The translations under genes and the position numbers were made by a program. DNA of 64,000 nucleotides from SM23-32 sp964434535 (lineage in GTDB: Bacteria; Planctomycetota; Brocadiia; SM23-32): contig CAYSWA010000004.1 in NCBI GenBank assembly GCA_964434535.1, forward strand, positions 62,001 through 126,000, read 5' to 3'. Below are positions 28,759 through 35,550 of this stretch, piece after piece. Under the pieces are notes generated by a model. That model searched no databases. It was given only the letters and a program-made list of their open reading frames with translations, and was not told where the DNA came from. Position 1 is the first letter of the stretch. Each line of letters begins with the position of its first letter.

Positions 28759-29102
28759 GCCTGCCCACGGCACGGCGCGACCACGAAGGCCGCGAAGAGC
28801 GACACGAAGGACGGCCAGGCAACGGCCGTCCTACTGCCCCGGCGTTGGAGCGGCGTTGCTTCAGGGCTTTCGAACCATCGGTCTCGATCCTGCGACCATG
28901 GCAGCGGGGACTTGCCGGGTTGGACGTAGCGCGGACGCGGGGTTGAGGCTGGCGGTTTGTGGGCACGCGCCCCCAACTGTCATGCTGAGCGCCGCTTTGG
29001 ACGGCGCGAAGCATCTCCGACCTGACGGCTTGCGCGGGGAGGCAAGCGGCTCGTGGCGAAGGGGATGCCCTGGCCGGACTGGCCCCGGCGGCCTCCGGCC
29101 GG
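28759..29102. repeat. Repeat-rich region after fusA, with a stem-loop
   Basis: About 345 bases without a gene. At 28780-28812 there is a degenerate direct repeat of CACGAAGG/CGCGAAG type. AGGACGGCC (28808-28816) pairs perfectly with GGCCGTCCT (28824-28832) across a seven-base loop, a possible fusA terminator without T-run. Near 28978-29020 the stretch TGTCATGCTGAGCG, later GCGAAGCATCTC, matches a pattern I know from the intergenic space of many environmental genomes. No tRNA fold was found around the TTCGAA at 28868. Confidence 0.6.
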
Positions 29103-29108
29103 TATAAT
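29103..29108 (+). promoter_or_regulatory. Consensus -10 element for the Hsp20 gene
   Basis: TATAAT at 29103-29108, about 38 bases before the start. No good -35 lies 17 bases upstream (TGGCCC), so activation or a different sigma factor is possible, as expected for a heat-shock gene. No CIRCE-type inverted repeat is seen. Confidence 0.5.
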
Positions 29109-29145
29109 GATGCTCTGGGGGCATTAGAGCGAAGGAGGACCGCCC

Positions 29146-29685
29146 GTGGACAGCGGACACGTATGGCAGGAGATGCGCCAGCACTTCAGCGAGATGGCCG
29201 AGACGCTCGACAACGCGATGCGGCGCCTGCCGCCGTTCAGCATGGTCAGCCGGCCGGGCTATCCGCCGGTGAACGTCTACCGCACCGACGAGGAGGTCAT
29301 CGTGCGGGCCGACGTGCCCGGCGTGCCGCAGGAGAGCCTGTTGCTGAACCTCATGGAACGGGCGCTCGTCATCGAGGGCCGGGAGGACCGCTCGCGCTTC
29401 GAGGACTACGAGTGTCTCTGCGCCGAGCGCGGCCCGGGCGAGTTCCGCCGCGAGGTGCCGCTGCCGGAAGGGGTGGACGCCGAGGCGCAGCCCGTCGCCT
29501 CGCTGGAGGGCGGCGTGCTGACCGTGCGGCTGCCCCGGCGGCCGATCCAGCGGGGGCGCACCGTGCACGTGAAGGTCGCCGGCGCCGGGGGCCCGCCCGA
29601 GCCCCCCGACCAGCCCGTAGAGCCCGTAGAGCCCGCGCCGCCCCGGCGGCCCGTACCTGAAACAGGGGAGTCCCATGGTCAATAA
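29146..29685 (+). CDS. Hsp20 / alpha-crystallin family small heat-shock protein
   Basis: 179 residues, GTG start with AGGAGG eight bases upstream. The alpha-crystallin domain spans about 43-145: PPVNVYRTDEEVIVRADVPG at its start and a final strand EGGVLTVRLPRRP. It holds unfolding proteins for refolding. The C-terminal tail is unusual, Pro/Glu-rich (PEPPDQPVEPVEPAPPRRP) instead of a short IxI tail, so oligomer assembly may differ. It overlaps the NifU-like gene by 11 bases. Confidence 0.9.
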   Translation: MDSGHVWQEMRQHFSEMAETLDNAMRRLPPFSMVSRPGYPPVNVYRTDEEVIVRADVPGVPQESLLLNLMERALVIEGREDRSRFEDYECLCAERGPGEFRREVPLPEGVDAEAQPVASLEGGVLTVRLPRRPIQRGRTVHVKVAGAGGPPEPPDQPVEPVEPAPPRRPVPETGESHGQ

Positions 29686-29923
29686 GCAACGCGTCGAGGA
29701 AGTGCTCGACCAGGTCCGCATCTCGCTCCAGTCCCACGGCGGCGACGTGAGGCTGGTCGAGGTCACCGACGACGGCACCGTCAAGGTGGAGCTCCAGGGC
29801 GCCTGCCGCGGCTGCCCGATGGCCCAGATGACCATCTCCCGCGGCGTCGAGGCCCGGCTGAAGCAGGAGATCCCCGAGGTCAAGGAAGTCGTGCCCGTCG
29901 CCGCCGCCGAGGCGGGGCAGTGA
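29675..29923 (+). CDS. NifU C-terminal domain iron-sulfur scaffold
   Basis: 82 residues, a stand-alone Nfu domain. The cluster ligands are in GACRGCPMAQMT (CxxC, residues 43-46), preceded by the usual LQSHGGDVRLVEV. It would assemble or carry a 4Fe-4S cluster. Its start overlaps the Hsp20 gene by 11 bases, so the pair is coupled and may respond together to stress that damages proteins and clusters. A framing repeat begins within a few bases of its stop. Confidence 0.92.
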   Translation: MVNKQRVEEVLDQVRISLQSHGGDVRLVEVTDDGTVKVELQGACRGCPMAQMTISRGVEARLKQEIPEVKEVVPVAAAEAGQ

Positions 29924-29941
29924 ACTGCGAACGGCACGGAA

Positions 29942-29975
29942 CCGCAGATGAACGCGGATGAACGCGGATAACGGC
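29942..29975. repeat. Left inverted repeat framing the GxxExxY gene
   Basis: 34 bases starting CCGCAGATGAACGCGGATGA, with 10-base period. It matches the reverse complement of 30430-30463 with two mismatches. Weaker similarity continues outwards to about 29930. Confidence 0.88.
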
Positions 29976-30004
29976 ACCAAACGGCACGGCGAGTCAAGGG
30001 CTGG

Positions 30005-30403
30005 TTACATGCCACTGACGACTCGTCGCACCTCTACCTTCGGCTTCGCGAAGTTCAGCAGCAGGCAGAGCCGCAGGCCGGTCGCTTTGAGGTAGTTCAG
30101 GCACTGCGCCAGGTGCACGTCGTCGATGGCCTTGACCGCCTTCAGTTCCAGAAGCACCTCGTCCTCCACCACCAAGTCGGCCTGGTACTCGCCGACCGCC
30201 TCTCCGTCGTAGACGACTTCGATGGGCCACTGCTGTCGGACCCTCAGGCCGGCCTTGCGCAGTTCGTGAGCCAGAGCGTTTTCATAGACCTTCTCCAGGA
30301 AACCGCATCCCAGCCCGTTTGAGACCGCGTAGGCGCAGCCGATGATCCGTTCGCTCAGCGCATTGAGATCGGCTTCGTCCATTTGATTCGCCCGAAGCGA
30401 CAT
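30005..30403 (-). CDS. GxxExxY protein (PD-(D/E)XK-like, PF13366 type)
   Basis: 132 residues. The family motif GCGFLEKVYENALAHEL lies at about residues 32-48, followed by a nuclease-fold core with ADLVVEDEVLLELKA (Asp, then Glu-x-Lys; about 75-89), matching a PD-(D/E)XK arrangement. The biological role of the family is not established; copies are dispersed in many environmental genomes. It stands alone between convergent genes and is framed by 34-bp inverted repeats, so the whole unit (about 29930-30480) looks like a small insertion. ATG 30403 is used; ATG 30382 is a possible shorter start. Confidence 0.88.
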   Translation of the reverse strand: MSLRANQMDEADLNALSERIIGCAYAVSNGLGCGFLEKVYENALAHELRKAGLRVRQQWPIEVVYDGEAVGEYQADLVVEDEVLLELKAVKAIDDVHLAQCLNYLKATGLRLCLLLNFAKPKVEVRRVVSGM

Positions 30404-30429
30404 ACCAGCCGGCCTTTCTTGTTCCTCAG

Positions 30430-30463
30430 GCCGTTATCCGCGTTTATCCGCGTTTATCTGCGG
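30430..30463. repeat. Right inverted repeat framing the GxxExxY gene
   Basis: 34 bases, GCCGTTATCCGCGTTTATCC at the start, 10-base period, partner of 29942-29975. It ends two bases from the stop codon (30466-30468) of the neighbouring minus-strand signalling gene. Confidence 0.88.
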
Positions 30464-30465
30464 TT

Positions 30466-31674
30466 TCATTGCCGTTTGCGCTTCTTGTGCTCGTACATCA
30501 TGGCGTCGGCCCGGTTCATCAGCTCTTCGATGGGCGCGGGCTCCTCGGGGTCGCGGTAGGCGGCGCCGACGCTCAGGGCGATCTGGTAGGGCACGTCGGC
30601 AGTGGAGAGGCGCTCGTTCAGCGATTCCTGGAGCCGCCGGGAGAGCTGCTCCACGTCCATCTTGCGGGCGCCGAAGGCGAGCACGCAGAACTCGTCCCCG
30701 CCGACCCGCGCGATCAGGTCCGACTCGCGGAACGAGCTGTCCAGGGCCGAGGCCACGGCCTTCAGCGCCCGGTCCCCCTCCTGGTGGCCGTGCTCGTCGT
30801 TGATGGCCTTCAGCTCGTCCACGTCCGCGAAGAGCAGCAGCACGCCCTTGCGGGTGCGGTCGGCGAGCTTCAGTTGCTGTTCGCCGACGGCGAGCAGGCC
30901 GCGCCGGTTGTAGAGCCCGGTCATCTCGTCGCGCAGGGACATGCTGCGCAGCTCCTCGCGCAGCTCGACCAGGTCCGTGATGTCGCGCAGCGTGGCCAGT
31001 TTCGCCGCGCGGCCCTGCCAGACGGTCTCCACCACGCGCATCTCGGCGACGGCACGCTCTTCGGCGTCGGGGCCCTCGACGCGGACCTCGCGCGTCTCGC
31101 CGGCGCTGACGTCGAAGGGGAAGGGCTCGCCGACCAGCTCCTGGCGGCTGAGTCCGAACATCCGGGCGGCGGCCGGGTTGGCGAACTGCACGAGGCCCTC
31201 CTCGTCGACCACCAGCATGGCGTCGGCGCTGTCCTCGACCAGCGCCCTGAGGCTCTCCTCGGCCTGCCGGCGGGCGCGCTCGATGCGGGTGCGCTCGACG
31301 GCGTAGAGGATGGCGCGGGACAGCTCGGTGCGGCTCATGCGGCTCTTGACCAGGTAGTCGACGGCGCCGCCCCGGGCGCTGTCGAGCACCACGGCCGTCT
31401 CGTCCAGGCTGGTCAGCACGATCAGGGGCAGGCCGCCGGCGTGGCGATGGACGCGGTCGACGTTGTTGATGGCGAGCGCGCCGGGCACCGAGATGCCGAG
31501 CAGGACGACGTCGAAGCCGCCCTCGTCGAGCCGCTTCACTCCGGCGCTGACGTCCTCGGCGTGCTCCAGCGCGTAGGGGCTCGGCGCGCCGCCGCCGAGC
31601 ATCTGCTGGACGAGCCGGGCGTCCTCGGGGTCGTCCTCGATCAGCAGGACGCGTATCTGTTCCTCGTCCTCGAT
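30466..31674 (-). CDS. Response regulator-PAS-GGDEF diguanylate cyclase, apparently non-AUG start
   Basis: About 402 residues if started at the codon 31674-31672. Order: receiver domain (IRVLLIEDDPEDARLVQQML at its start), PAS domain (DSADAMLVVDEEGLVQFANP), then a complete GGDEF domain with FADVDELKAIND and the intact active site RVGGDEFCVL, so it should make c-di-GMP. The first AUG in frame (31602) would delete the first strand and acidic pair of the receiver. Upstream the frame stays open, but no ATG, GTG or TTG occurs. GGGAG (31686-31682) sits seven bases before an ATC codon at 31674; ATA at 31656 is the alternative. A sequencing error is also possible. It follows pfp on the same strand. 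Confidence 0.8.
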   Translation of the reverse strand: MEDEEQIRVLLIEDDPEDARLVQQMLGGGAPSPYALEHAEDVSAGVKRLDEGGFDVVLLGISVPGALAINNVDRVHRHAGGLPLIVLTSLDETAVVLDSARGGAVDYLVKSRMSRTELSRAILYAVERTRIERARRQAEESLRALVEDSADAMLVVDEEGLVQFANPAAARMFGLSRQELVGEPFPFDVSAGETREVRVEGPDAEERAVAEMRVVETVWQGRAAKLATLRDITDLVELREELRSMSLRDEMTGLYNRRGLLAVGEQQLKLADRTRKGVLLLFADVDELKAINDEHGHQEGDRALKAVASALDSSFRESDLIARVGGDEFCVLAFGARKMDVEQLSRRLQESLNERLSTADVPYQIALSVGAAYRDPEEPAPIEELMNRADAMMYEHKKRKRQ

Positions 31675-31708
31675 CTGTCCGCTCCCGGCGCGGCGGGCCG
31701 CCGCGCTC

Positions 31709-33028
31709 TCAGTCTGCCTTTTGCACGTAGGGGTCGGCCGTGACGGACTCGGGCACGGCGACCCGGGAGAACTTCATCTTCGAGTAGTGGGGCAGGGCCA
31801 CGGGGCCGCCAATGAGGTAGATGAACTCGTCGACGAACTGCCGGGTCGGGCCGAGGATGCCGTTGATGAACTCGCCGGGGACCTGGCGCTCCTTCGCCGC
31901 GATGTTGTTCAGGTCGGTCAGCGCGGTGCGCGTCACGCCGTCGCGGCGCTCCAGCACCACGGACTTCTTCGTCTCCCCGTCCATCAGCGCCTCCACGGCG
32001 GCGTGGCCGACCTTGTAGGCTTCGCTGGCGTCGACGGTGGACATCATGCAACTGCGCTGGATGTGCTGGGGGTTGAGCACGCAGTCCTTGACCTTGCCGG
32101 GGACGGCCTCGACCTCCAGCTCCGCCCCGATCAGCTCGGCCAGGAACACGGCCGGCTGGAACGAGGTGGCGCGGCCGTGCTGGATGTTGCCGTGCGCGTC
32201 GTAGACCACGTCTGTGCCGTAGACCTCGGCGATGCTCTGGCCGGTCTCCCGGTCGGTCAGGTCCTCCTGCACCACGATGGCGCAGATGCCCAGGCGGCCC
32301 AGCACGTCGGCGACGGTGTCGAGGAACTGCTGCTTGTCGAAGGGCACTTCCTTGCAGAGCACCACGTGGGGCGCGGCGTCGGGGGCCATGTCGCCCTTCG
32401 GGTCGACGCGGGCGAAGGCCGATCCCTGCGCCAGCCAGCCGGCCTTGCGGCCCATCACCTGGTAGACGATCACCGGCGCGACCGAGAGGCCCTGGCGGAC
32501 CTGGCCGCCCCGCGCAAAGTTGGCCATCACGCGGTAGGAGGAGAAGTCGTTGCAGACGTTCTTCAGCGCCGTGGCGTTGTAGAGCGCGGCCGAGCCGTAA
32601 CCGGGGCAGTGGTGGGTGGCCGGCAGGTCGTTGTCGACGGTCTTGATGGCGTGGACGGCGGCGACGCCGGCCACCCGGGTGAGGCCGAGCAGCTGGTCGG
32701 CGCTGTCGTTGCCGCCGGTGTAGATGACGGCGTCGACGCCGAGCGCCTCCAGGTTGGCGGCGATCCTGGCGTACTCGGCCTCCTTCGGCTTGATGCGCGT
32801 GGTCTTCAGGCCCGCGCCGGGGCCGTTGAAGACGAACGACATCGGGTCCATGCCGGTCAGGTTGACGATGTTGCCGGGGATGTTGGCGTTCAGCAGCCCT
32901 TCCAGGCCGTTGATCATGCCGTACATCTCGGCGCCGGCCGCCTGGGCGGCGTCCAGCGCGCCGGCCACCTCCCAGTCGATGACCGGCGTGGGACCGCCGG
33001 ACTCGCCGATGATGATGCGCTTCGCCAC
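31709..33028 (-). CDS. pfp: Pyrophosphate-dependent 6-phosphofructokinase
   Basis: 439 residues. N-terminal GESGGPTPVID, the phosphodonor loop TGGNDS (104-109) with Asp where ATP enzymes have Gly, the catalytic TVDNDLPAT (Asp132), and MGRKAGW. These favour pyrophosphate as donor; the first position of the GG(D/N)DS motif is Asn here, as in some PPi enzymes. It catalyses the reversible F6P/F1,6BP step and saves ATP. A TTGCAG-17-TATAGT promoter lies upstream, divergent from the GH94 gene, which places it at the head of the sugar-processing island. Confidence 0.92.
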   Translation of the reverse strand: MAKRIIIGESGGPTPVIDWEVAGALDAAQAAGAEMYGMINGLEGLLNANIPGNIVNLTGMDPMSFVFNGPGAGLKTTRIKPKEAEYARIAANLEALGVDAVIYTGGNDSADQLLGLTRVAGVAAVHAIKTVDNDLPATHHCPGYGSAALYNATALKNVCNDFSSYRVMANFARGGQVRQGLSVAPVIVYQVMGRKAGWLAQGSAFARVDPKGDMAPDAAPHVVLCKEVPFDKQQFLDTVADVLGRLGICAIVVQEDLTDRETGQSIAEVYGTDVVYDAHGNIQHGRATSFQPAVFLAELIGAELEVEAVPGKVKDCVLNPQHIQRSCMMSTVDASEAYKVGHAAVEALMDGETKKSVVLERRDGVTRTALTDLNNIAAKERQVPGEFINGILGPTRQFVDEFIYLIGGPVALPHYSKMKFSRVAVPESVTADPYVQKAD

Positions 33029-33101
33029 GGGAATGCCTCCGCAGTGCGGTGGGGTTGCGAGCGATGCGGCGCCGGGCGGGCCGCCGCGCGATCAGCGCGA
33101 C

Positions 33102-33130
33102 ACTATAAGCGATGGGGCGAAGGCCTGCAA
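33102..33130 (-). promoter_or_regulatory. Sigma70-type promoter for pfp
   Basis: Minus strand: TTGCAG (33130-33125), 17-bp spacer, TATAGT (33107-33102). Confidence 0.8.
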
Positions 33131-33153
33131 GTTACGCGCCGAAGCCCCTTCGC

Positions 33154-33183
33154 TTGACATCGGGGGGCCGGGCGGCGGAGACT
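33154..33183 (+). promoter_or_regulatory. Probable promoter for the GH94 gene
   Basis: Consensus -35 TTGACA (33154-33159) with a weak -10 GAGACT (33178-33183) after 18 bases. The poor -10 suggests dependence on an activator. Confidence 0.5.
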
Positions 33184-33223
33184 CTGCCCGTCCCCGCCGA
33201 TCACTCCACCCAACGAGGCGCCC

Positions 33224-35509
33224 ATGGGCACCGTCGAACGCTACGGACGCTGGATCGAAGAGGAAGGCTGCTTCGAGCTGCTCACCAACGAGCCGCCCCG
33301 CAAGTGGACCAACGTCCACTACAACCGCGTCGGACCCGTCGAGCTCTACAGCGAGGTCACCACCCTCGGCGACGGCAGCACCTGCATCCGCGACGAGGAC
33401 GGCGTGACCGTCGTCCTGACCGGCTGGGACTGCTCCTACGTCTACGTGCGCGACGAAGAGAGCGGCGCCGTCTTCTGCCCGGCCGGCGCGCCCGCCCCGC
33501 GCGAGGTGGAGGACTTCTCCTGCCGCTGCTACCCGCACATGACCGTCATTCGGGGCGCCTGCGAGGGGCTGCGCGCCACGCAGCGCATCTTCGTCCCGCA
33601 GGACTATCCGGTCGAGGTCTGGACGCTGACGGTGGAGAACCTGACCGACCGCCCCCGCCGGCTCAGCGTCTTCGGCTACGCCATGTTCCAGCTCACCGGT
33701 TCCGACGCCGAGGGCGGCTACGTGGGCAAGGACAACTACGCGCTGGTCATCCCCGAGATCGGCGGCACGCTGGTGGTGAACCGCAACGTCGAGGCGCCGA
33801 GCGACCGCTTCAAGGGCTACCTGATCGCGCTCCAGCCCGTCAGCGGCGGCAACGCCTACCGCGACCACTTCCTGCGCAGCGACTTCTCGGTCGCCACGCC
33901 GCGCATCCTCTGGGGCTACGACTGCGACAACCGCGCCGGGTTCGGCCCCGACTGCGCCGCCGCCGTGCAGGCCCCCCTCGACGTCGGGCCGGGCGAGACG
34001 GGACGGGTCGACTTCGTGCTCGGCCAGGCCGGCTCGGTCGAGGAGGTCGGCGCGCTGCGCGAGGAGCTGAGCCCCGAGCTGATCGACGCCCAGTGCGCCC
34101 TCCAGGCGCGCACGGAGCGGGAGCGCGCCGCCCGCTTCCGCGTCGAGACCGGCCACCCCGACCAGGACGCGCTCGTCAACCACTTCGTCAAGCACCAGAT
34201 GTACTCCTACCTCGTCAACAAGAGCGGCTTCCGCGACAACCTCCAGAACGACAACGCGCTCTGCATGGCCGACTACGAGACCGCCGAGGCGAACATGCTC
34301 CGCGCGCTCGCCAGCCAGCACCCCGACGGCAGCGCGCCGCACAGCTTCCGCCCGGTCAACCGGCTCACCTACTCCGACAAGCCGGCCTGGACGATGCTGA
34401 CCGTTCCCGGCCTGATCAAGGAGAGCGGCGACCTGGGCCTGCTGGAGCGCGAGATGCCCTACTTCGAGAGCGACGAGGTCGGCACCGTCTGGGACCACGT
34501 GCTGCGCGCCATGCGCCACCTGGCCGGCGACCTCGGGCGCAACGGGCTCTGCGATCAGCACCACGCGGACTGGAACGACGGGCTGGAGGCGACGCGCGAG
34601 GCCGGCGAGCGCCAGAGCGTGATGGTCACCCAGCAGCTCTGCTACGGGCTGCGCGAGGTGGCCGAGCTGGCGGCCCGGGTCGGCGCAGGCGACGTGCAGA
34701 CCGAGGCCGAGCAGCTCTACGCCGTCTTCGCCGAGCGCCTCAACCAGGTGGCCTGGGACGGCGAGTGGTACGTGCGCACGATCTGCGGCGACGGCTACCG
34801 CATCGGCTCGCGCGAGAACCGGGAGGGCCAAATCTTCATGAACACGCAGAGCTGGGCCGTGCTCAGCGGCATCGCCCCGCCCGAGCGGGCCACGCTCTGC
34901 ATGGACTCGGTCGAGGAGCACCTCAAGCTCGACGTCGGCTACCGCATATGCAGCCCGCCCTTCACGCAGTACGATCCGCGCGTGGGGCGGATGTCCAACA
35001 CGATGCCGGGCAGCAACGAGAACGGCGGCTGCTACAACCACGCGGCCGGCTTCAAGGGCGTGGCCGACTGCATCCTGGGCCGCCCCGACAGGGCGTGGGA
35101 GACGTTCCGCAAGATCGCGCCCGACAACCCCGAGAACCCCGTCGCCCGCTCCGCCGTCGAGCCCTTCTGCTTCACCAACACCTACTGCGCCGTCCAGTAC
35201 GCCTACGGGCGGGCCGGGCTGCCGATGCGCACCGGCACGGCCGGCTGGTTCACGGTGCTGCTGGTGGAGTGGATATTGGGAGCCCGGCGCAGCTACGACG
35301 GGCTGCTGATCGACCCGTGCCTGACCGCCGCGATACCCGAGGCCCGCGTGCGACGCAGCTTCCGCGGCGCCGTCTACGACATCCGGCTCGACAACAGCGC
35401 CGGCCGCTGCACGGGCGTCACCAGCGTCACCGTAGACGGCGAGGCGATCGAGGGCAACCTGCTGCCGGCCTTCGACGGCGGCGAGCACAGGGTCGAGGTG
35501 GTGATCTGA
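33224..35509 (+). CDS. GH94 family glycoside phosphorylase
   Basis: 761 residues resembling cellobiose/chitobiose phosphorylases. The N-terminal beta-sandwich begins GRWIEEEGCFELLTNEPPRKW, followed by the (alpha/alpha)6 barrel with HHADWNDGLEATRE near residue 447, which carries the general acid Asp. Later motifs include NTQSWAVLSG and GSNENGGCYNHAAGFKG. It would split a beta-linked disaccharide with phosphate to give a sugar 1-phosphate, without ATP. The substrate (cellobiose, laminaribiose or chitobiose) cannot be assigned. No signal peptide, so cytoplasmic. It is followed after 41 bases by the GH116 gene. Confidence 0.92.
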   Translation: MGTVERYGRWIEEEGCFELLTNEPPRKWTNVHYNRVGPVELYSEVTTLGDGSTCIRDEDGVTVVLTGWDCSYVYVRDEESGAVFCPAGAPAPREVEDFSCRCYPHMTVIRGACEGLRATQRIFVPQDYPVEVWTLTVENLTDRPRRLSVFGYAMFQLTGSDAEGGYVGKDNYALVIPEIGGTLVVNRNVEAPSDRFKGYLIALQPVSGGNAYRDHFLRSDFSVATPRILWGYDCDNRAGFGPDCAAAVQAPLDVGPGETGRVDFVLGQAGSVEEVGALREELSPELIDAQCALQARTERERAARFRVETGHPDQDALVNHFVKHQMYSYLVNKSGFRDNLQNDNALCMADYETAEANMLRALASQHPDGSAPHSFRPVNRLTYSDKPAWTMLTVPGLIKESGDLGLLEREMPYFESDEVGTVWDHVLRAMRHLAGDLGRNGLCDQHHADWNDGLEATREAGERQSVMVTQQLCYGLREVAELAARVGAGDVQTEAEQLYAVFAERLNQVAWDGEWYVRTICGDGYRIGSRENREGQIFMNTQSWAVLSGIAPPERATLCMDSVEEHLKLDVGYRICSPPFTQYDPRVGRMSNTMPGSNENGGCYNHAAGFKGVADCILGRPDRAWETFRKIAPDNPENPVARSAVEPFCFTNTYCAVQYAYGRAGLPMRTGTAGWFTVLLVEWILGARRSYDGLLIDPCLTAAIPEARVRRSFRGAVYDIRLDNSAGRCTGVTSVTVDGEAIEGNLLPAFDGGEHRVEVVI

Positions 35510-35550
35510 ACCGCGCCGAGGACAAGCGCAAGAGCGAGAGCGAGGAACAC

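Noticed and set aside
28841..28915. TTCGAA-containing stretch that might be a tRNA T-arm
   Set aside because: No acceptor stem, anticodon arm or D-loop could be paired around it on either strand; it belongs to the repeat-rich region after fusA.
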